The notes: generated from the letters alone by a model not told the origin. DNA of 64,000 nucleotides from M1-B18 sp048264125 (GCA_048264125.1 JBLXDM010000007.1:62001-126000); one strand, 5' to 3'; counted from the first letter of the stretch, positions 7,346 to 16,102 are shown. Numbers and translations: made by a program.

Positions 7346-8926
7346 ATGAATCTGAGGCCCTATCAGCAGGATGCCATGACGGCAGTTCTTTCTGAGTGGG
7401 AAAAGGGCAATCAAAAAACCTTACTGGTACTACCTACAGGATGCGGTAAAACTATTGTATTTTCAAAAATTACCGAGGAGTGTGTCCGTAACGGTGAGCG
7501 GGTTTTAATCCTAGCTCACCGTGGGGAGCTCCTGGATCAGGCTGCAGATAAATTGAATCAATCCACTGGATTAGGCTGTGCCGTTGAAAAAGCGGAGGAG
7601 AGCAGCCTAGGCAGCTGGTTTAGAGTAGTAGTTGGTTCCGTACAATCCCTTATGAGGGAAAAAAGGTTAAATCAATTTAAGCCCGGCCACTTCGATAGCA
7701 TAATTGTAGACGAGGCTCATCATTGTATATCCGACAGCTATCAGAGGGTACTGCAATACTTTAATGAGGCTAAGGTGCTAGGGGTTACAGCTACCCCCGA
7801 CAGGGGAGATATGAAAAACCTAGGACAATACTTTGAATCCTTGGCTTATGAATATACTCTGCCGAAGGCCATAAAGGAAGGCTTCCTTTCACCTATCAAA
7901 GCGCAGACGATACCCCTTAAGCTTGACCTTACCGGGGTAGGACAGCAGGCAGGAGACTTTAAGAGCAGTGATTTAGGTACAGCCCTTGATCCATATCTCC
8001 ATCAGATAGCAGATGAAATGGCAAAGGTTTGTTTCGATAGAAAAACTGTTGTATTTCTTCCGCTGGTTAAGACTAGCCAGAAGTTTCGGGACATTCTAAA
8101 GGCTAAGGGCTTTAGTGCTGCAGAGGTAAACGGCAGTAGCTCTGACAGGGCTGAAATACTAGCAGCATTTGACAAGGGAGAATACAATGTCTTATGTAAT
8201 TCAATGCTTCTTACTGAGGGCTGGGACTGCCCTAGTGTAGATTGTATCGTGGTGCTTAGGCCGACAAAGGTCCGTTCATTATATAGTCAAATGGTAGGTC
8301 GCGGCACCCGGCTATATCCCGGCAAGAACCACCTTTTATTATTGGATTTTCTATGGCATACAGAGCGCCATGAGCTCTGTCATCCAGCTCACCTGATTTG
8401 TGAAAATGAAGAAGTGGCTAAGAAAATGACAGAGAATATAGAGGCAGCCGGTTGCCCAGTTGACATTGAAGCAGCTGAGAAACAAGCGACGGAGGATGTA
8501 GTAGCCGCTAGAGAAGAGGCTCTAGCCAAGAAGCTTCAGGAAATGAGAAAGCGTAAGCGGGCCTTAGTCGACCCCTTACAGTTTGAAATGAGTATTCAAG
8601 CTGAGGACCTTGCCAGTTATGTGCCGGCCTTTGGTTGGGAAATGGGACCACCTTCAGATAATCAAATTAAGACTTTGGAAAAACTGGGAATCTTCCCGGA
8701 TGAAATTGATAACGCCGGTAAAGCTGCCAAGCTTCTTGACAGACTTGATAAAAGGCGCACTGAAGGCCTAACTACACCTAAGCAAATACGTTTCTTAGAA
8801 GGCAGAGGGTTTGAACATGTAGGAACATGGCAATTTGAAACAGCAAAAAAATTAATTGATAGAATAGCAGCTAATGGCTGGAGAGTACCAAGGGAGATTG
8901 ATCCAGTATCATATAAACCAGAGTGA
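7346..8926 (+). CDS. DEAD/DEAH-type SF2 helicase
   Basis: 526 residues with the SF2 motifs in order: Q-like start LRPYQQDAM, motif I LPTGCGKT (about 29-36), Ia AHRGELL, motif II DEAH (about 122), motif III VTATP, motif V TEGWDCP and motif VI QMVGRGTR. A charged helical stretch and a C-terminal domain with two similar segments (PSDNQIKTLEKLGIF and TTPKQIRFLEGRGF) follow. Such helicases unwind or remodel DNA in phage replication and recombination. The start is two bases after the stop of the DUF669 gene. Confidence 0.9.
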   Translation: MNLRPYQQDAMTAVLSEWEKGNQKTLLVLPTGCGKTIVFSKITEECVRNGERVLILAHRGELLDQAADKLNQSTGLGCAVEKAEESSLGSWFRVVVGSVQSLMREKRLNQFKPGHFDSIIVDEAHHCISDSYQRVLQYFNEAKVLGVTATPDRGDMKNLGQYFESLAYEYTLPKAIKEGFLSPIKAQTIPLKLDLTGVGQQAGDFKSSDLGTALDPYLHQIADEMAKVCFDRKTVVFLPLVKTSQKFRDILKAKGFSAAEVNGSSSDRAEILAAFDKGEYNVLCNSMLLTEGWDCPSVDCIVVLRPTKVRSLYSQMVGRGTRLYPGKNHLLLLDFLWHTERHELCHPAHLICENEEVAKKMTENIEAAGCPVDIEAAEKQATEDVVAAREEALAKKLQEMRKRKRALVDPLQFEMSIQAEDLASYVPAFGWEMGPPSDNQIKTLEKLGIFPDEIDNAGKAAKLLDRLDKRRTEGLTTPKQIRFLEGRGFEHVGTWQFETAKKLIDRIAANGWRVPREIDPVSYKPE

Positions 8927-8934
8927 AATAGTTG

Positions 8935-9198
8935 CTATTTTGAGGGAAATATATCTTTCAAAGCACTAAAGAAGTCAATTAGATTATCAGCAAATTTCAT
9001 TTTTCTTTTGGCTTCTCTTTTGCTTTCTCCAGATAAAATGGAGTGGAAATATATAAAGCGATTAGTGCAAAGCTTGAATAAACCGGCAATAACACTGACT
9101 ATCATAATTGGTATTAAGATAGGGGACATAACTGGCCATAAGTGATTTACTATAGTATCTACAAAAATATCAAAAATCATTTCACTGGTTATATTCAT
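8935..9198 (-). CDS. Small membrane protein on the opposite strand
   Basis: 87 residues from ATG 9196-9198, seven bases after GGGAGG; an earlier ATG is too close to that site. A single hydrophobic segment (SPILIPIMIVSVIAGLFKL) is followed by a basic, then helical cytoplasmic part. It lies tail-to-tail with the helicase gene and head-to-head with the primase gene, breaking an otherwise rightward operon. This is typical of a late-acquired extra gene expressed from its own promoter. Function unknown; exclusion or toxin roles are speculation. Confidence 0.6.
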   Translation of the reverse strand: MNITSEMIFDIFVDTIVNHLWPVMSPILIPIMIVSVIAGLFKLCTNRFIYFHSILSGESKREAKRKMKFADNLIDFFSALKDIFPSK

Positions 9199-9264
9199 GT
9201 TCATACCTCCCTTATACCAAAATTATACAGCATAAAAAGTAAGTAAAACAAGGGGGACAATTCC

Positions 9265-11508
9265 ATGGTAGAAACTAACCTACTGGAAATATTAGAATAT
9301 GTTGACCCAGCCCTACTAGACTACCAGGAGTGGGTCTCTGTGGGCATGGCTATGAAGGATGCAGGCTATACGGCTGCTGACTGGGATGAATGGAGCAGAC
9401 GAGATTTTAAAAGATATCATGCCGGTGAATGCTTCAGGAAGTGGGATAGCTTTCATGGCTCTTCCGCTCCTGTTACCACTGGTACTATAGTTCAGCTGGC
9501 AAAGGACCAGGGCTGGGAGCCTTTTAAAAAGGAGCAGGGATATGAATTAGACTGGGACGATGTAATTGGTTCAAAGGATAGTCTTGTGATTGTCGATAAA
9601 AACTGGCTGGAAGGTAGGGAAGTAGTTGAACCCGATAGCTGGGACCCAGTAGGGCAATTGGTAAAATACCTTGAGATACTATTTGAAGCCTCTGAAAATG
9701 TAGGGTATGTTACGGAAAGCTGGGAGAAGGAAGGGAAGTATCTGCCTACGAAAGGAGCCTGGGACCGTACTGCTGGGGAATTGATTCAGCAACTCAATCA
9801 GTGCAATGGCGATATAGGAGCTGTCTTAGGAGATTATAAGCCTGAGGTAGGGGCATGGATACGTTTTAACCCCCTTGATGGAAAAGGCATCAAAAACGAG
9901 AACGTGACGGAGTTTCGCTATGCATTAGTAGAGTCGGATTCTATGGATATTGATCAGCAGAATGCCATCATTCGTGAGTTGGAGCTGCCGGTGGCCTGCC
10001 TAGTACATAGTGGAGGAAAAAGCCTTCATGCCATCGTAAAGATCGAAGCCGGCACCTATGACGAATACCGGAAGAGAGTAGATTATCTTTATAATGTCTG
10101 CAAGAAAAATGGGCTTAAGGTAGATAACCAAAACCGTAACCCCTCCAGGCTCAGCCGTATGCCGGGGGTAATGAGAAGTGGTCAGAAGCAATTCTTGGCA
10201 GATACCAATATAGGTAAAGAATCATGGAAGGAATGGCAGGAGTGGATTGAGGGCATCAATGATGATTTGCCGGAGCCTGAGAGCATTTCAGAGATATGGG
10301 ATGATCTGCCGGAACTAGCGCCACCTTTAATACATGATGTCCTTAGACAGGGGCATAAAATGCTAATTGCAGGGCCTTCAAAAGCAGGGAAGTCTTATGC
10401 ACTGATAGAGCTTTCTATTGCGATAGCAGAGGGTAAGAATTGGTTGGGATGGGAATGTGCCAAGGGGCGTATTATGTACGTCAACCTGGAGTTGGATAGG
10501 GCCAGCTGCTTGCACCGCTTTAGGGATGTATATGAGGCCCTTGGATGGCAGCCTAAGAACCTCCATAATATTGATATCTGGAACCTCAGGGGTAAAAGCG
10601 TGCCTATGGATAAACTAGCGCCTAAACTCATCAGGAGAGCTGCTAAGAAGAATTATATCGCCATAATCATAGACCCTATTTATAAGGTTATTACCGGGGA
10701 CGAAAATTCAGCTGACCAAATGGCCAACTTCTGTAATCAATTCGACCTAGTATGCCATGAACTTAATGCTGCAGTAATCTACTGTCACCATCATTCTAAG
10801 GGTAGCCAGGGAGGCAAGCGAAGTATGGATAGGGCTTCTGGCTCTGGAGTGTTTGCCCGGGATCCGGATGCACTAATTGACCTTATAGAGCTGGAACTCA
10901 ATGAGGACATTTTAAAGCAAGAGGCTAATAAGGCAATCTGTAAGGTATGTGAAGCATGGCTGAGGAAGTATGTGCAAGGCTGGGAAGATGAGGTATCGCA
11001 AGACGATTTGTGCAGCCAAAGGGCTATGTTGGAGGCTTGTGAGAAGCTTCTTTCTAAGGAACAGTACAAGGCTATGCAGAAGGACCTATTCACCGCTGAC
11101 AAGGCTGTACAATATCGGACAGCATGGCGAATTGAAGGGACGCTAAGGGAGTTTCCTAAGTTTTCCCCTAAGAATCTATGGTTTGCTTATCCTGTGCATT
11201 ATGTGGATACTGTGGATATCTTAAAGGATGTTGAAGCGGAAGGGGAAGCGCCTTCATGGAAGAGGGCAATAAATAAACGCAAACCTAAAGAGGCTAAAGT
11301 AAAAGAGAGAAAAATTGCCGTTGAAAATGCTTATGAGGCATGTGGTTTTGATGGCGAAGTAACTATAGCAGCTTTAGAGGAATATATGAGTTTAACTAAA
11401 AATTCTGTAAAAAATAGGTTGAAAGAGCATGGTGGATTTGAGATTGATAATGGAGTAGTGACTAAAAAGCAAGGTGTCAAAAAACAGAAAAATGACACTG
11501 GCAGCTAA
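9265..11508 (+). CDS. Phage primase-helicase (PriCT_2 plus RepA-like ATPase)
   Basis: 747 residues in several domains. The N-terminal 80 residues (LLDYQEWVSVGMAMKDAGY...FRKWDSF) match a PriCT_2-type domain. The middle has a primase-like core (YALVESDSMDID...LPVACLVHSGGKSLHAIVKI). The next domain is a RecA-fold helicase with Walker A AGPSKAGKS at about 370-378, LELD, and IIDPIYK as Walker B, then YCHHHSKG. The C-terminus holds an HTH-like segment (AALEEYMSLTKNSVKNRLKEHG). It would open and prime the phage origin. The iteron array that starts within its last codons is the likely binding site. Confidence 0.85.
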   Translation: MVETNLLEILEYVDPALLDYQEWVSVGMAMKDAGYTAADWDEWSRRDFKRYHAGECFRKWDSFHGSSAPVTTGTIVQLAKDQGWEPFKKEQGYELDWDDVIGSKDSLVIVDKNWLEGREVVEPDSWDPVGQLVKYLEILFEASENVGYVTESWEKEGKYLPTKGAWDRTAGELIQQLNQCNGDIGAVLGDYKPEVGAWIRFNPLDGKGIKNENVTEFRYALVESDSMDIDQQNAIIRELELPVACLVHSGGKSLHAIVKIEAGTYDEYRKRVDYLYNVCKKNGLKVDNQNRNPSRLSRMPGVMRSGQKQFLADTNIGKESWKEWQEWIEGINDDLPEPESISEIWDDLPELAPPLIHDVLRQGHKMLIAGPSKAGKSYALIELSIAIAEGKNWLGWECAKGRIMYVNLELDRASCLHRFRDVYEALGWQPKNLHNIDIWNLRGKSVPMDKLAPKLIRRAAKKNYIAIIIDPIYKVITGDENSADQMANFCNQFDLVCHELNAAVIYCHHHSKGSQGGKRSMDRASGSGVFARDPDALIDLIELELNEDILKQEANKAICKVCEAWLRKYVQGWEDEVSQDDLCSQRAMLEACEKLLSKEQYKAMQKDLFTADKAVQYRTAWRIEGTLREFPKFSPKNLWFAYPVHYVDTVDILKDVEAEGEAPSWKRAINKRKPKEAKVKERKIAVENAYEACGFDGEVTIAALEEYMSLTKNSVKNRLKEHGGFEIDNGVVTKKQGVKKQKNDTGS

Positions 11509-11698
11509 AATTGATAGGGTGTCAAAAATGTCAAATTTATATTTTTGACACCTACTGACAAGGTATCAAAAAACGTATTTCATGTTTTTTGACAGGTTAA
11601 TAAAAAATGGCTATCAAAAAACGTATTTTGTGTATTTTGATAGGTGTCAAAAAAGGGTGTCAAAAAACGCTATATAAATATAAACTTTTTTTTCTGAC
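11473..11698. repeat. Iteron array, putative phage replication origin
   Basis: About nine copies of a GGTRTCAAAAAA-type element in both orientations. Forward copies are near 11473, 11518, 11562, 11610, 11643 and 11657. Reverse copies end near 11552, 11596, 11644 and 11698. The copies at 11518-11529 and 11541-11552 make a perfect 12-bp inverted repeat. Two copies extend to a shared 17-mer, TATCAAAAAACGTATTT, at 11564-11580 and 11612-11628. The segment is very AT-rich and begins inside the end of the primase-helicase gene. Iterons beside a replication gene are the usual form of a phage origin. Confidence 0.65.
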
Positions 11699-11712
11699 AC
11701 CCTACGGGCGTA

Positions 11713-11778
11713 GTCAGAGCTTGTTGTCAGTAGTGCGTTTACGTTCGCACTACGACTACTGACACGCTTTGCTCTGAC
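11713..11778. repeat. Nested inverted repeat beside the iterons
   Basis: Three arm pairs are visible: GTCAGAGC (11713-11720) with GCTCTGAC (11771-11778); TGTCAGTAG (11725-11733) with CTACTGACA (11756-11764); and GTAGTGCG (11730-11737) with CGCACTAC (11746-11753) around an eight-base loop. The second and third pairs compete, so alternative folds are possible. It has no T-run and is more GC-rich than the flanking DNA, so it is not a simple terminator. It may be part of the origin or a structured RNA. Confidence 0.7.
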
Positions 11779-11830
11779 AAATGAAGATTGATAGATAAAA
11801 TAAATGTAAAAATATAGGAGGTGTTAAAAT

Positions 11831-12334
11831 ATGGGAAGGTATCCTGAGCATTTAAGTGAGATGATTAACGAGGATGTTAATAACTCTGATTTTTATGATG
11901 AGAGTCTGGATGAGATGACTGAAGTAGATTTTAAAATAAAAACTGAATTCTTCCTACCCATGAAGCCCCCGACAAAAACTCATCAGCAGAAAAAGGTATC
12001 TGTGGTGAATGGTAAGCCAATATTCTACGAACCACCAGAACTGCAGGCTGCTAGGCATAAGCTTATGGCATATTTGGCTAAACATATACCTGCAAAGAAA
12101 TATACCAGTGCAGTAAGGCTGACGGTAAAGTGGTGCTTCCCTCTCATCAAGGGAAAGCATCATGGACAGTACAAAACCACTAAGCCTGATACGGATAATC
12201 TTCAAAAGCTGCTGAAGGACGTTATGACGGACCTAAGGTATTGGACTGATGATGCACTTGTGGCCAGTGAGGTTGTTGAAAAATTCTGGTCAGAGAAGCC
12301 AGGTATCTATATAGCCATTGAAGAGGTGGGTTAA
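11831..12334 (+). CDS. rusA: RusA-type Holliday junction resolvase
   Basis: 167 residues. After an acidic N-terminal extension of about 40 residues comes the RusA fold: MKPPTKTHQQKKV, then the catalytic region KPDTDNLQKLLKDVM...YWTDDALV with the conserved aspartates. RusA resolves branched DNA at CC-containing junctions as a dimer; in phages it supports recombination and packaging. The gene starts after AGGAGGTG, downstream of the iteron/hairpin region, and opens the second part of the early block. Confidence 0.88.
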   Translation: MGRYPEHLSEMINEDVNNSDFYDESLDEMTEVDFKIKTEFFLPMKPPTKTHQQKKVSVVNGKPIFYEPPELQAARHKLMAYLAKHIPAKKYTSAVRLTVKWCFPLIKGKHHGQYKTTKPDTDNLQKLLKDVMTDLRYWTDDALVASEVVEKFWSEKPGIYIAIEEVG

Positions 12335-12739
12335 ATGGGATTAGTTCAACAAACCTTATGGGGGACGGTAGAAAATCTAAATGCGATTCCTAAAGGCAAC
12401 ATAGATAGAGGTAAAGCAGCACAAAGTATTGATCCAAGGCTGGACCTTCACGAGGATTCTAAGGATTGGGATAAGTTCTTGAGGAGAGCTCAGGAGAAAA
12501 ATAAGTCACTGGCTAATATACTTCATGGCTTCAGGTGTGGCGGGTTAAGGCTACAGAAGGACATAAAGGGCGATACAGTAAGACATCGGCTAAGACCAGA
12601 CTTCAGCAACTCCTTGTGGCAAAGCAAAGAGGAGTATGATATCGATAAGAAAAAGTGGTTAATGCCATATCATCAGCAGATTATACACCTTCTGGAGCAA
12701 CAGGATTATTTGTATGGCTTTGAAGAAGTCCAGAGTTAA
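12335..12739 (+). CDS. Phage protein of unknown function
   Basis: 134 residues, with ATG right after the rusA stop (TAAATG) and a GAGGTGGG site inside rusA. It contains DWDKFLRRAQEKNKSLANILHGFRCGGLRL, reminiscent of small phage proteins that accompany rusA, but I do not recognise a named family. No membrane segment or signal is seen. Confidence 0.6.
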   Translation: MGLVQQTLWGTVENLNAIPKGNIDRGKAAQSIDPRLDLHEDSKDWDKFLRRAQEKNKSLANILHGFRCGGLRLQKDIKGDTVRHRLRPDFSNSLWQSKEEYDIDKKKWLMPYHQQIIHLLEQQDYLYGFEEVQS

Positions 12740-12752
12740 AGGCGGGATGAGG

Positions 12753-13415
12753 ATGTTTGAAATAGGAGAACTGTATGAGCTTCATACAAAAATACCTCGA
12801 AAAAATACCTTCCAGCGTAGGGATTGCACAATAGTACAGATATGTGAGCGGTTCATTGTAGTGAATTTTGGGAACTACAAGGATACCGTAGACTTTCAAG
12901 ATTTAAAGAATCGAACTAAATTGCTTATTAAGAAAGGGGAAAAGGATATGCCAAAGGAACCTAAAATCACAAAAGAGCAGCTCATTCAGGAGTGCCATGA
13001 CAATGGAATAGATAAAGAGTCACTGGAAGAGATAGCTAAAAAATATAATATGTCTCACATAACGATAAAGGCATATTTCCATAAGTGGGGCATCAAAGAG
13101 GAACTAACTGAGAAGAAAAATAATGGTGTTAAGACTACGGATGAAGGGCCTAAAGAAGAAATTAAGTCCTCAGCAGAAGAAATTGACCCTGAGACTAGAT
13201 ACCACCTTACAGAAAAAGGAACTGCTGCAGCTGCAGTTCTCGGCAAAAGCAAGCCTGTGCTAAAGCCATACGTTTTTGCCGGCAGATGCTTCGTTTATGA
13301 GCTCTTAGCTGAGAATCAGGTGGCTATTACTATCGACAAAGAGAATCCATATACCTTTGAGGACATAGAAAGCATCATCCTAGAGCTGCAGGAGCTGAAG
13401 GGGTATCTGGTGTAG
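12753..13415 (+). CDS. Phage protein with small beta domain and HTH-like segment
   Basis: 220 residues from ATG 12753; ATG 12747 is also possible. Residues 1-55 are beta-rich (FIVVNFGNYKDTVDFQDL). Residues about 70-115 hold an HTH-like unit (SLEEIAKKYNMSHITIKAYFHKWGI) followed by an acidic linker. An in-frame ATG at 12949 with its own AAAGGGG-type site could give a shorter product that carries only the HTH part. The C-terminal end is a helical/beta segment (YTFEDIESIILELQEL). It may be a regulator; no family is recognised. Confidence 0.55.
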   Translation: MFEIGELYELHTKIPRKNTFQRRDCTIVQICERFIVVNFGNYKDTVDFQDLKNRTKLLIKKGEKDMPKEPKITKEQLIQECHDNGIDKESLEEIAKKYNMSHITIKAYFHKWGIKEELTEKKNNGVKTTDEGPKEEIKSSAEEIDPETRYHLTEKGTAAAAVLGKSKPVLKPYVFAGRCFVYELLAENQVAITIDKENPYTFEDIESIILELQELKGYLV

Positions 13416-13453
13416 GTCGCAATATGGTGAAATTTTGAAGGAGGAAAGTGAGA

Positions 13454-13663
13454 ATGTGTAAATTTTGCAAACCAAATCATAAGACGGTAGATGGTAAAGC
13501 AGTGCATGGAGATGACCTTATAAGCGATGATGGTATTGGAGCAAACGGAGGCATGTCAGCATGTATATGGTTTGATGGCACACTAAATATTGAAACACCT
13601 ATTGATAATGTTTTTGCAGTAATACCTATAAAATATTGTCCTGTATGTGGTTTGAGAGTATAG
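13454..13663 (+). CDS. Small zinc-ribbon-like phage protein
   Basis: 69 residues from ATG 13454, ten bases after AGGAGG. It has CKFC at the N-terminus and CPVCG near the C-terminus, the two knuckles of a possible zinc ribbon, with a beta-rich centre (SACIWFDGTLNIETP). Similar short double-knuckle proteins are common in clostridial phages; function unknown. Confidence 0.6.
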   Translation: MCKFCKPNHKTVDGKAVHGDDLISDDGIGANGGMSACIWFDGTLNIETPIDNVFAVIPIKYCPVCGLRV

Positions 13664-13684
13664 GTAGAGTAAGGGGGAAGCAGC

Positions 13685-14014
13685 GTGATTGATATAAAAC
13701 TACCAGTACTGGAGAAGGATCATCCATGGTGGATGCACTTTACAAAACTTGAAGAAGAGTCCAGGGAAGTCATAAGCGCCATACAGACACTGGATTACAC
13801 TGAGAAGTATCCTGGCAGATTACCAAAGCTAAGCGATGAAGCAGCGGCCAATGTCGTAGCAGAGACCTTGGATCTCATACAGATGTGCGTAGGAATTCTG
13901 GACAAGGTACTAGAGCAATACCCGATCCTGAAGGAAGCAGAGCTGCAGCATATAGAGAAATTGTATTCCCGGGGATGGAAGTTTAAGAAGTGGCTTGCGA
14001 TTAGTGAGGACTAA
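13685..14014 (+). CDS. MazG-like all-alpha NTP pyrophosphohydrolase
   Basis: 109 residues from GTG 13685 behind AAGGGGGA. Conserved acidic positions of the MazG/dUTPase all-alpha fold are visible in KLEEESREVISAI and in EAAANVVAETLDLIQMCVG. Such phage enzymes hydrolyse non-canonical or alarmone nucleotides, and may keep nucleotide pools favourable in infected cells. No second MazG repeat is present. Confidence 0.7.
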   Translation: MIDIKLPVLEKDHPWWMHFTKLEEESREVISAIQTLDYTEKYPGRLPKLSDEAAANVVAETLDLIQMCVGILDKVLEQYPILKEAELQHIEKLYSRGWKFKKWLAISED

Positions 14015-14027
14015 AGGGGGCGTAGAC

Positions 14028-14528
14028 GTGAGTAAAAAAGACGAAATGAAAAAACTGGTTAAGGAGGCTATTCAGGAATTCAAGAAGGAGAATCAGCTGC
14101 AGCAAAAAAAGCAGGTTTATCATAATACTAGGTTACTGCTTAGGAACTACAAGGAGCTTATGGAGCATGTTTTAGGGGGTATAGATAACTTAGGCCAGAT
14201 TGATTGCAATATGGATATGACGGGGCTGGATGAGGATGAGCTTTACATACTCAGCATTAAGCGATCAAGAGCAAAGACACTTATAATGCTGGCCCATGTA
14301 GATGTATCACTAGAGAAGTTACAAGCTAAACAAGCAGAGCTAGGGACACCTGAGAAGTATAAAGCTTTGGAGATGTACTACTTTGAGGGTAAGACCTACG
14401 AGGAGATTCAGGAGGGATTACACTGTGGTACAGGGACTTCCAGGAGATGGATTAATCAAATGGTAAACCAATTAAGTGTGTATTTGTTTGGGATTGAGGG
14501 ACTTAGCGCAATGCAAAATCAGTGCTAA
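14028..14528 (+). CDS. Late transcription regulator (RinA/ArpU-like, sigma-70 region 4 HTH)
   Basis: 166 residues from GTG 14028, behind AAAGGGGGC; the listed earlier in-frame codon has no site. The first half is helical and lysine-rich. The C-terminal part (KALEMYYFEGKTYEEIQEGLHCGTGTSRRWINQMVNQL) is a region-4-type HTH like that of RinA/ArpU late activators. It lies at the boundary between early and late genes, the usual position of the late-gene activator of Gram-positive siphophages. Confidence 0.75.
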   Translation: MSKKDEMKKLVKEAIQEFKKENQLQQKKQVYHNTRLLLRNYKELMEHVLGGIDNLGQIDCNMDMTGLDEDELYILSIKRSRAKTLIMLAHVDVSLEKLQAKQAELGTPEKYKALEMYYFEGKTYEEIQEGLHCGTGTSRRWINQMVNQLSVYLFGIEGLSAMQNQC

Positions 14529-14605
14529 AAAGATGCTATTTCCGTGCTATTTCAAATGTGTTAATATGGTAGTGTGGAAAATTATATAAGAATCCCCTTT
14601 TCAAG

Positions 14606-14637
14606 AGCTGCCGGAGAAATTCGGTGGCTTTTGTTTT
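14606..14637 (+). terminator. Terminator after the early operon
   Basis: AGCTGCCG (14606-14613) pairs with CGGTGGCT (14622-14629), with G-U pairs, followed by a T-rich tail to 14637. It ends the early operon before the cargo insert. Confidence 0.6.
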
Positions 14638-14656
14638 GAAATAACTTATGACGTTT

Positions 14657-14950
14657 TTATTTTGATACAGGTGTTTTTAAAATTTTAATGCTGTAATACA
14701 ATGAACCTATTGCAAATAAAAGCATTGAAATACTATCATTTATTAGAGAATAGTATAATATCCATAGATCAAACATAATTTCTGCAATTACAACAAATTT
14801 TACTATTAACTTAAATCTTATAGACAAAACAATTACTGCTCCAGAAGAAATTATAAATATAACAATTGGAAGAAATATACTTAGTATACCTGAATTTAAA
14901 TAATCATTAGCTATCGATAAAAGCCAAATTAAATAAGCCATAAAAATCAT
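14657..14950 (-). CDS. Small multi-pass membrane protein (cargo)
   Basis: 97 residues, almost wholly hydrophobic, with three to four predicted membrane helices (for example SIFLPIVIFIISSGAVIVL and KFVVIAEIMFDLWILYYSL). The start ATG 14948-14950 has GGAGGTTG about eleven bases upstream. It is on the opposite strand to the phage operon and lies at the left edge of the AT-rich cargo insert. No family is recognised; superinfection exclusion or a lysogenic-conversion role is possible but not shown. Confidence 0.65.
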   Translation of the reverse strand: MIFMAYLIWLLSIANDYLNSGILSIFLPIVIFIISSGAVIVLSIRFKLIVKFVVIAEIMFDLWILYYSLINDSISMLLFAIGSLYYSIKILKTPVSK

Positions 14951-15012
14951 CCACTATCAACCTCCACTTACTTATATAAATATTTAATATAAAATTTTAA
15001 TATCCTGCAAAA

Positions 15013-15071
15013 TGTCGAAACTTGCGACCGATTGTTGTAGGATTTTACCCCACCGCGTCGAAATGTATAAC
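15013..15071 (+). promoter_or_regulatory. Upstream region of the two-gene cargo unit
   Basis: It holds TGTCGAA (15013-15019), like a Spo0A box, TTGTTGTAGGATTTT (15032-15046), CGTCGAA (15056-15062), and a candidate promoter TTTTAC (15043-15048), 17 bases, TATAAC (15066-15071). A close copy of the TGTCGA...TTGTTGTAGGAYTTT arrangement precedes the stalk-domain gene at 16906-16930. The regulator is unknown. Confidence 0.5.
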
Positions 15072-15091
15072 TTAATTAGGGGGGGATAACT

Positions 15092-16102
15092 TTGAGCAAA
15101 ACAATAAATTTTTATAACATTGCAATATTTAAGAATGGAATTAAAACAGATATAGATTTATTAAGATTTATCGATCAAATAGCTGGTTTTAATTGGGATC
15201 AAAAGGTGAGAAGAATTGATAATAATTTAGCTGCTATGTTTCCAATGCATCTTAACGAGACTTATAGAGATAAACGCATTATTCCATTTGGTAAGTTTAG
15301 GAGAGATTATAAACCTTTTTTAGGAAATATATCAAACTCTGCATTAAGAGCTATTCAAAATGATGATGATGTAGTTGAACTAGTAACTATGGTTTTTGAT
15401 CAACGTTACAGAACTGCGGTTCTAGACTTTAATATTCAAGGCCTTAAGGCTAAAGATATTGAAGCATATTTTAATTCTTTTTTTCATAGAATTGAAGGCG
15501 AAGAATGGGAAGTAAAATTTGTTCCCGTTAAATCTGCAATCGGAAGGGAAAATATTGATCGTTCTAGACAAATTAGGTATCTAGAGATTAAGTTAAAATT
15601 AGATAGGTATAATAATAATATATTAAATCAGGGAATGGAAGTTGATAATGATGATAGTAGACTCATTCTAAATGTATTAGATAGCTTTAATGCTAATAGG
15701 ACAAATCTAGATGCTAAAACACTAAAACTAGAATTTAATGTAGGTCAAGGGCAGCAAGCAACCATGAACTTAGATACGGTTAAACAATTACTTGATTTAT
15801 TAAATTTGGATGCAGAATACATAGAAAGTGTTAAAGTAAAGTTTAGAGATAATGCTACGAACAAATTAGATACAATAGATTTAAAGAACGTAGGAAAACA
15901 GTATAAGGATAAAATTCTAGAGAATGATGATATTAAAAATCCAGGATCTGAGTATGTTGGGCATACAGTATTAGTATCATACCATAATTATGAGGGAACA
16001 CTTTCTAGTAGCCATCGAGAATTTTTAAGAGGTATGATTACGGTAGAATTTCCGAGATTAAACAGGGAACCACGACCAGAACATAGAGTTGAAATTGAAT
16101 AA
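15092..16102 (+). CDS. Cytosolic cargo protein (DUF6731-like), partner of membrane gene
   Basis: 336 residues from TTG 15092, behind a GGGGGG site. There is no signal or membrane segment. It starts with a beta strand (INFYNIAIF), has an IIPFGKFRRDYKPFLG segment and a middle domain with VMFDQRYRTAVLDFNI-type strands. A repeated arrangement of helices and strands continues to the C-terminus. The layout reminds me of the DUF6731 family of phage and mobile-element proteins, but this is recall of pattern, not a search. It is 20 bases upstream of a four-helix membrane protein and both are AT-rich, so the two probably form one cargo system, perhaps anti-phage. Confidence 0.6.
   Translation: MSKTINFYNIAIFKNGIKTDIDLLRFIDQIAGFNWDQKVRRIDNNLAAMFPMHLNETYRDKRIIPFGKFRRDYKPFLGNISNSALRAIQNDDDVVELVTMVFDQRYRTAVLDFNIQGLKAKDIEAYFNSFFHRIEGEEWEVKFVPVKSAIGRENIDRSRQIRYLEIKLKLDRYNNNILNQGMEVDNDDSRLILNVLDSFNANRTNLDAKTLKLEFNVGQGQQATMNLDTVKQLLDLLNLDAEYIESVKVKFRDNATNKLDTIDLKNVGKQYKDKILENDDIKNPGSEYVGHTVLVSYHNYEGTLSSSHREFLRGMITVEFPRLNREPRPEHRVEIE

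Noticed and set aside
11509..11830. CRISPR array from the repeated TCAAAAAA elements
   Set aside because: Repeat length is about 12 bases, spacing irregular and both orientations occur; not a CRISPR.
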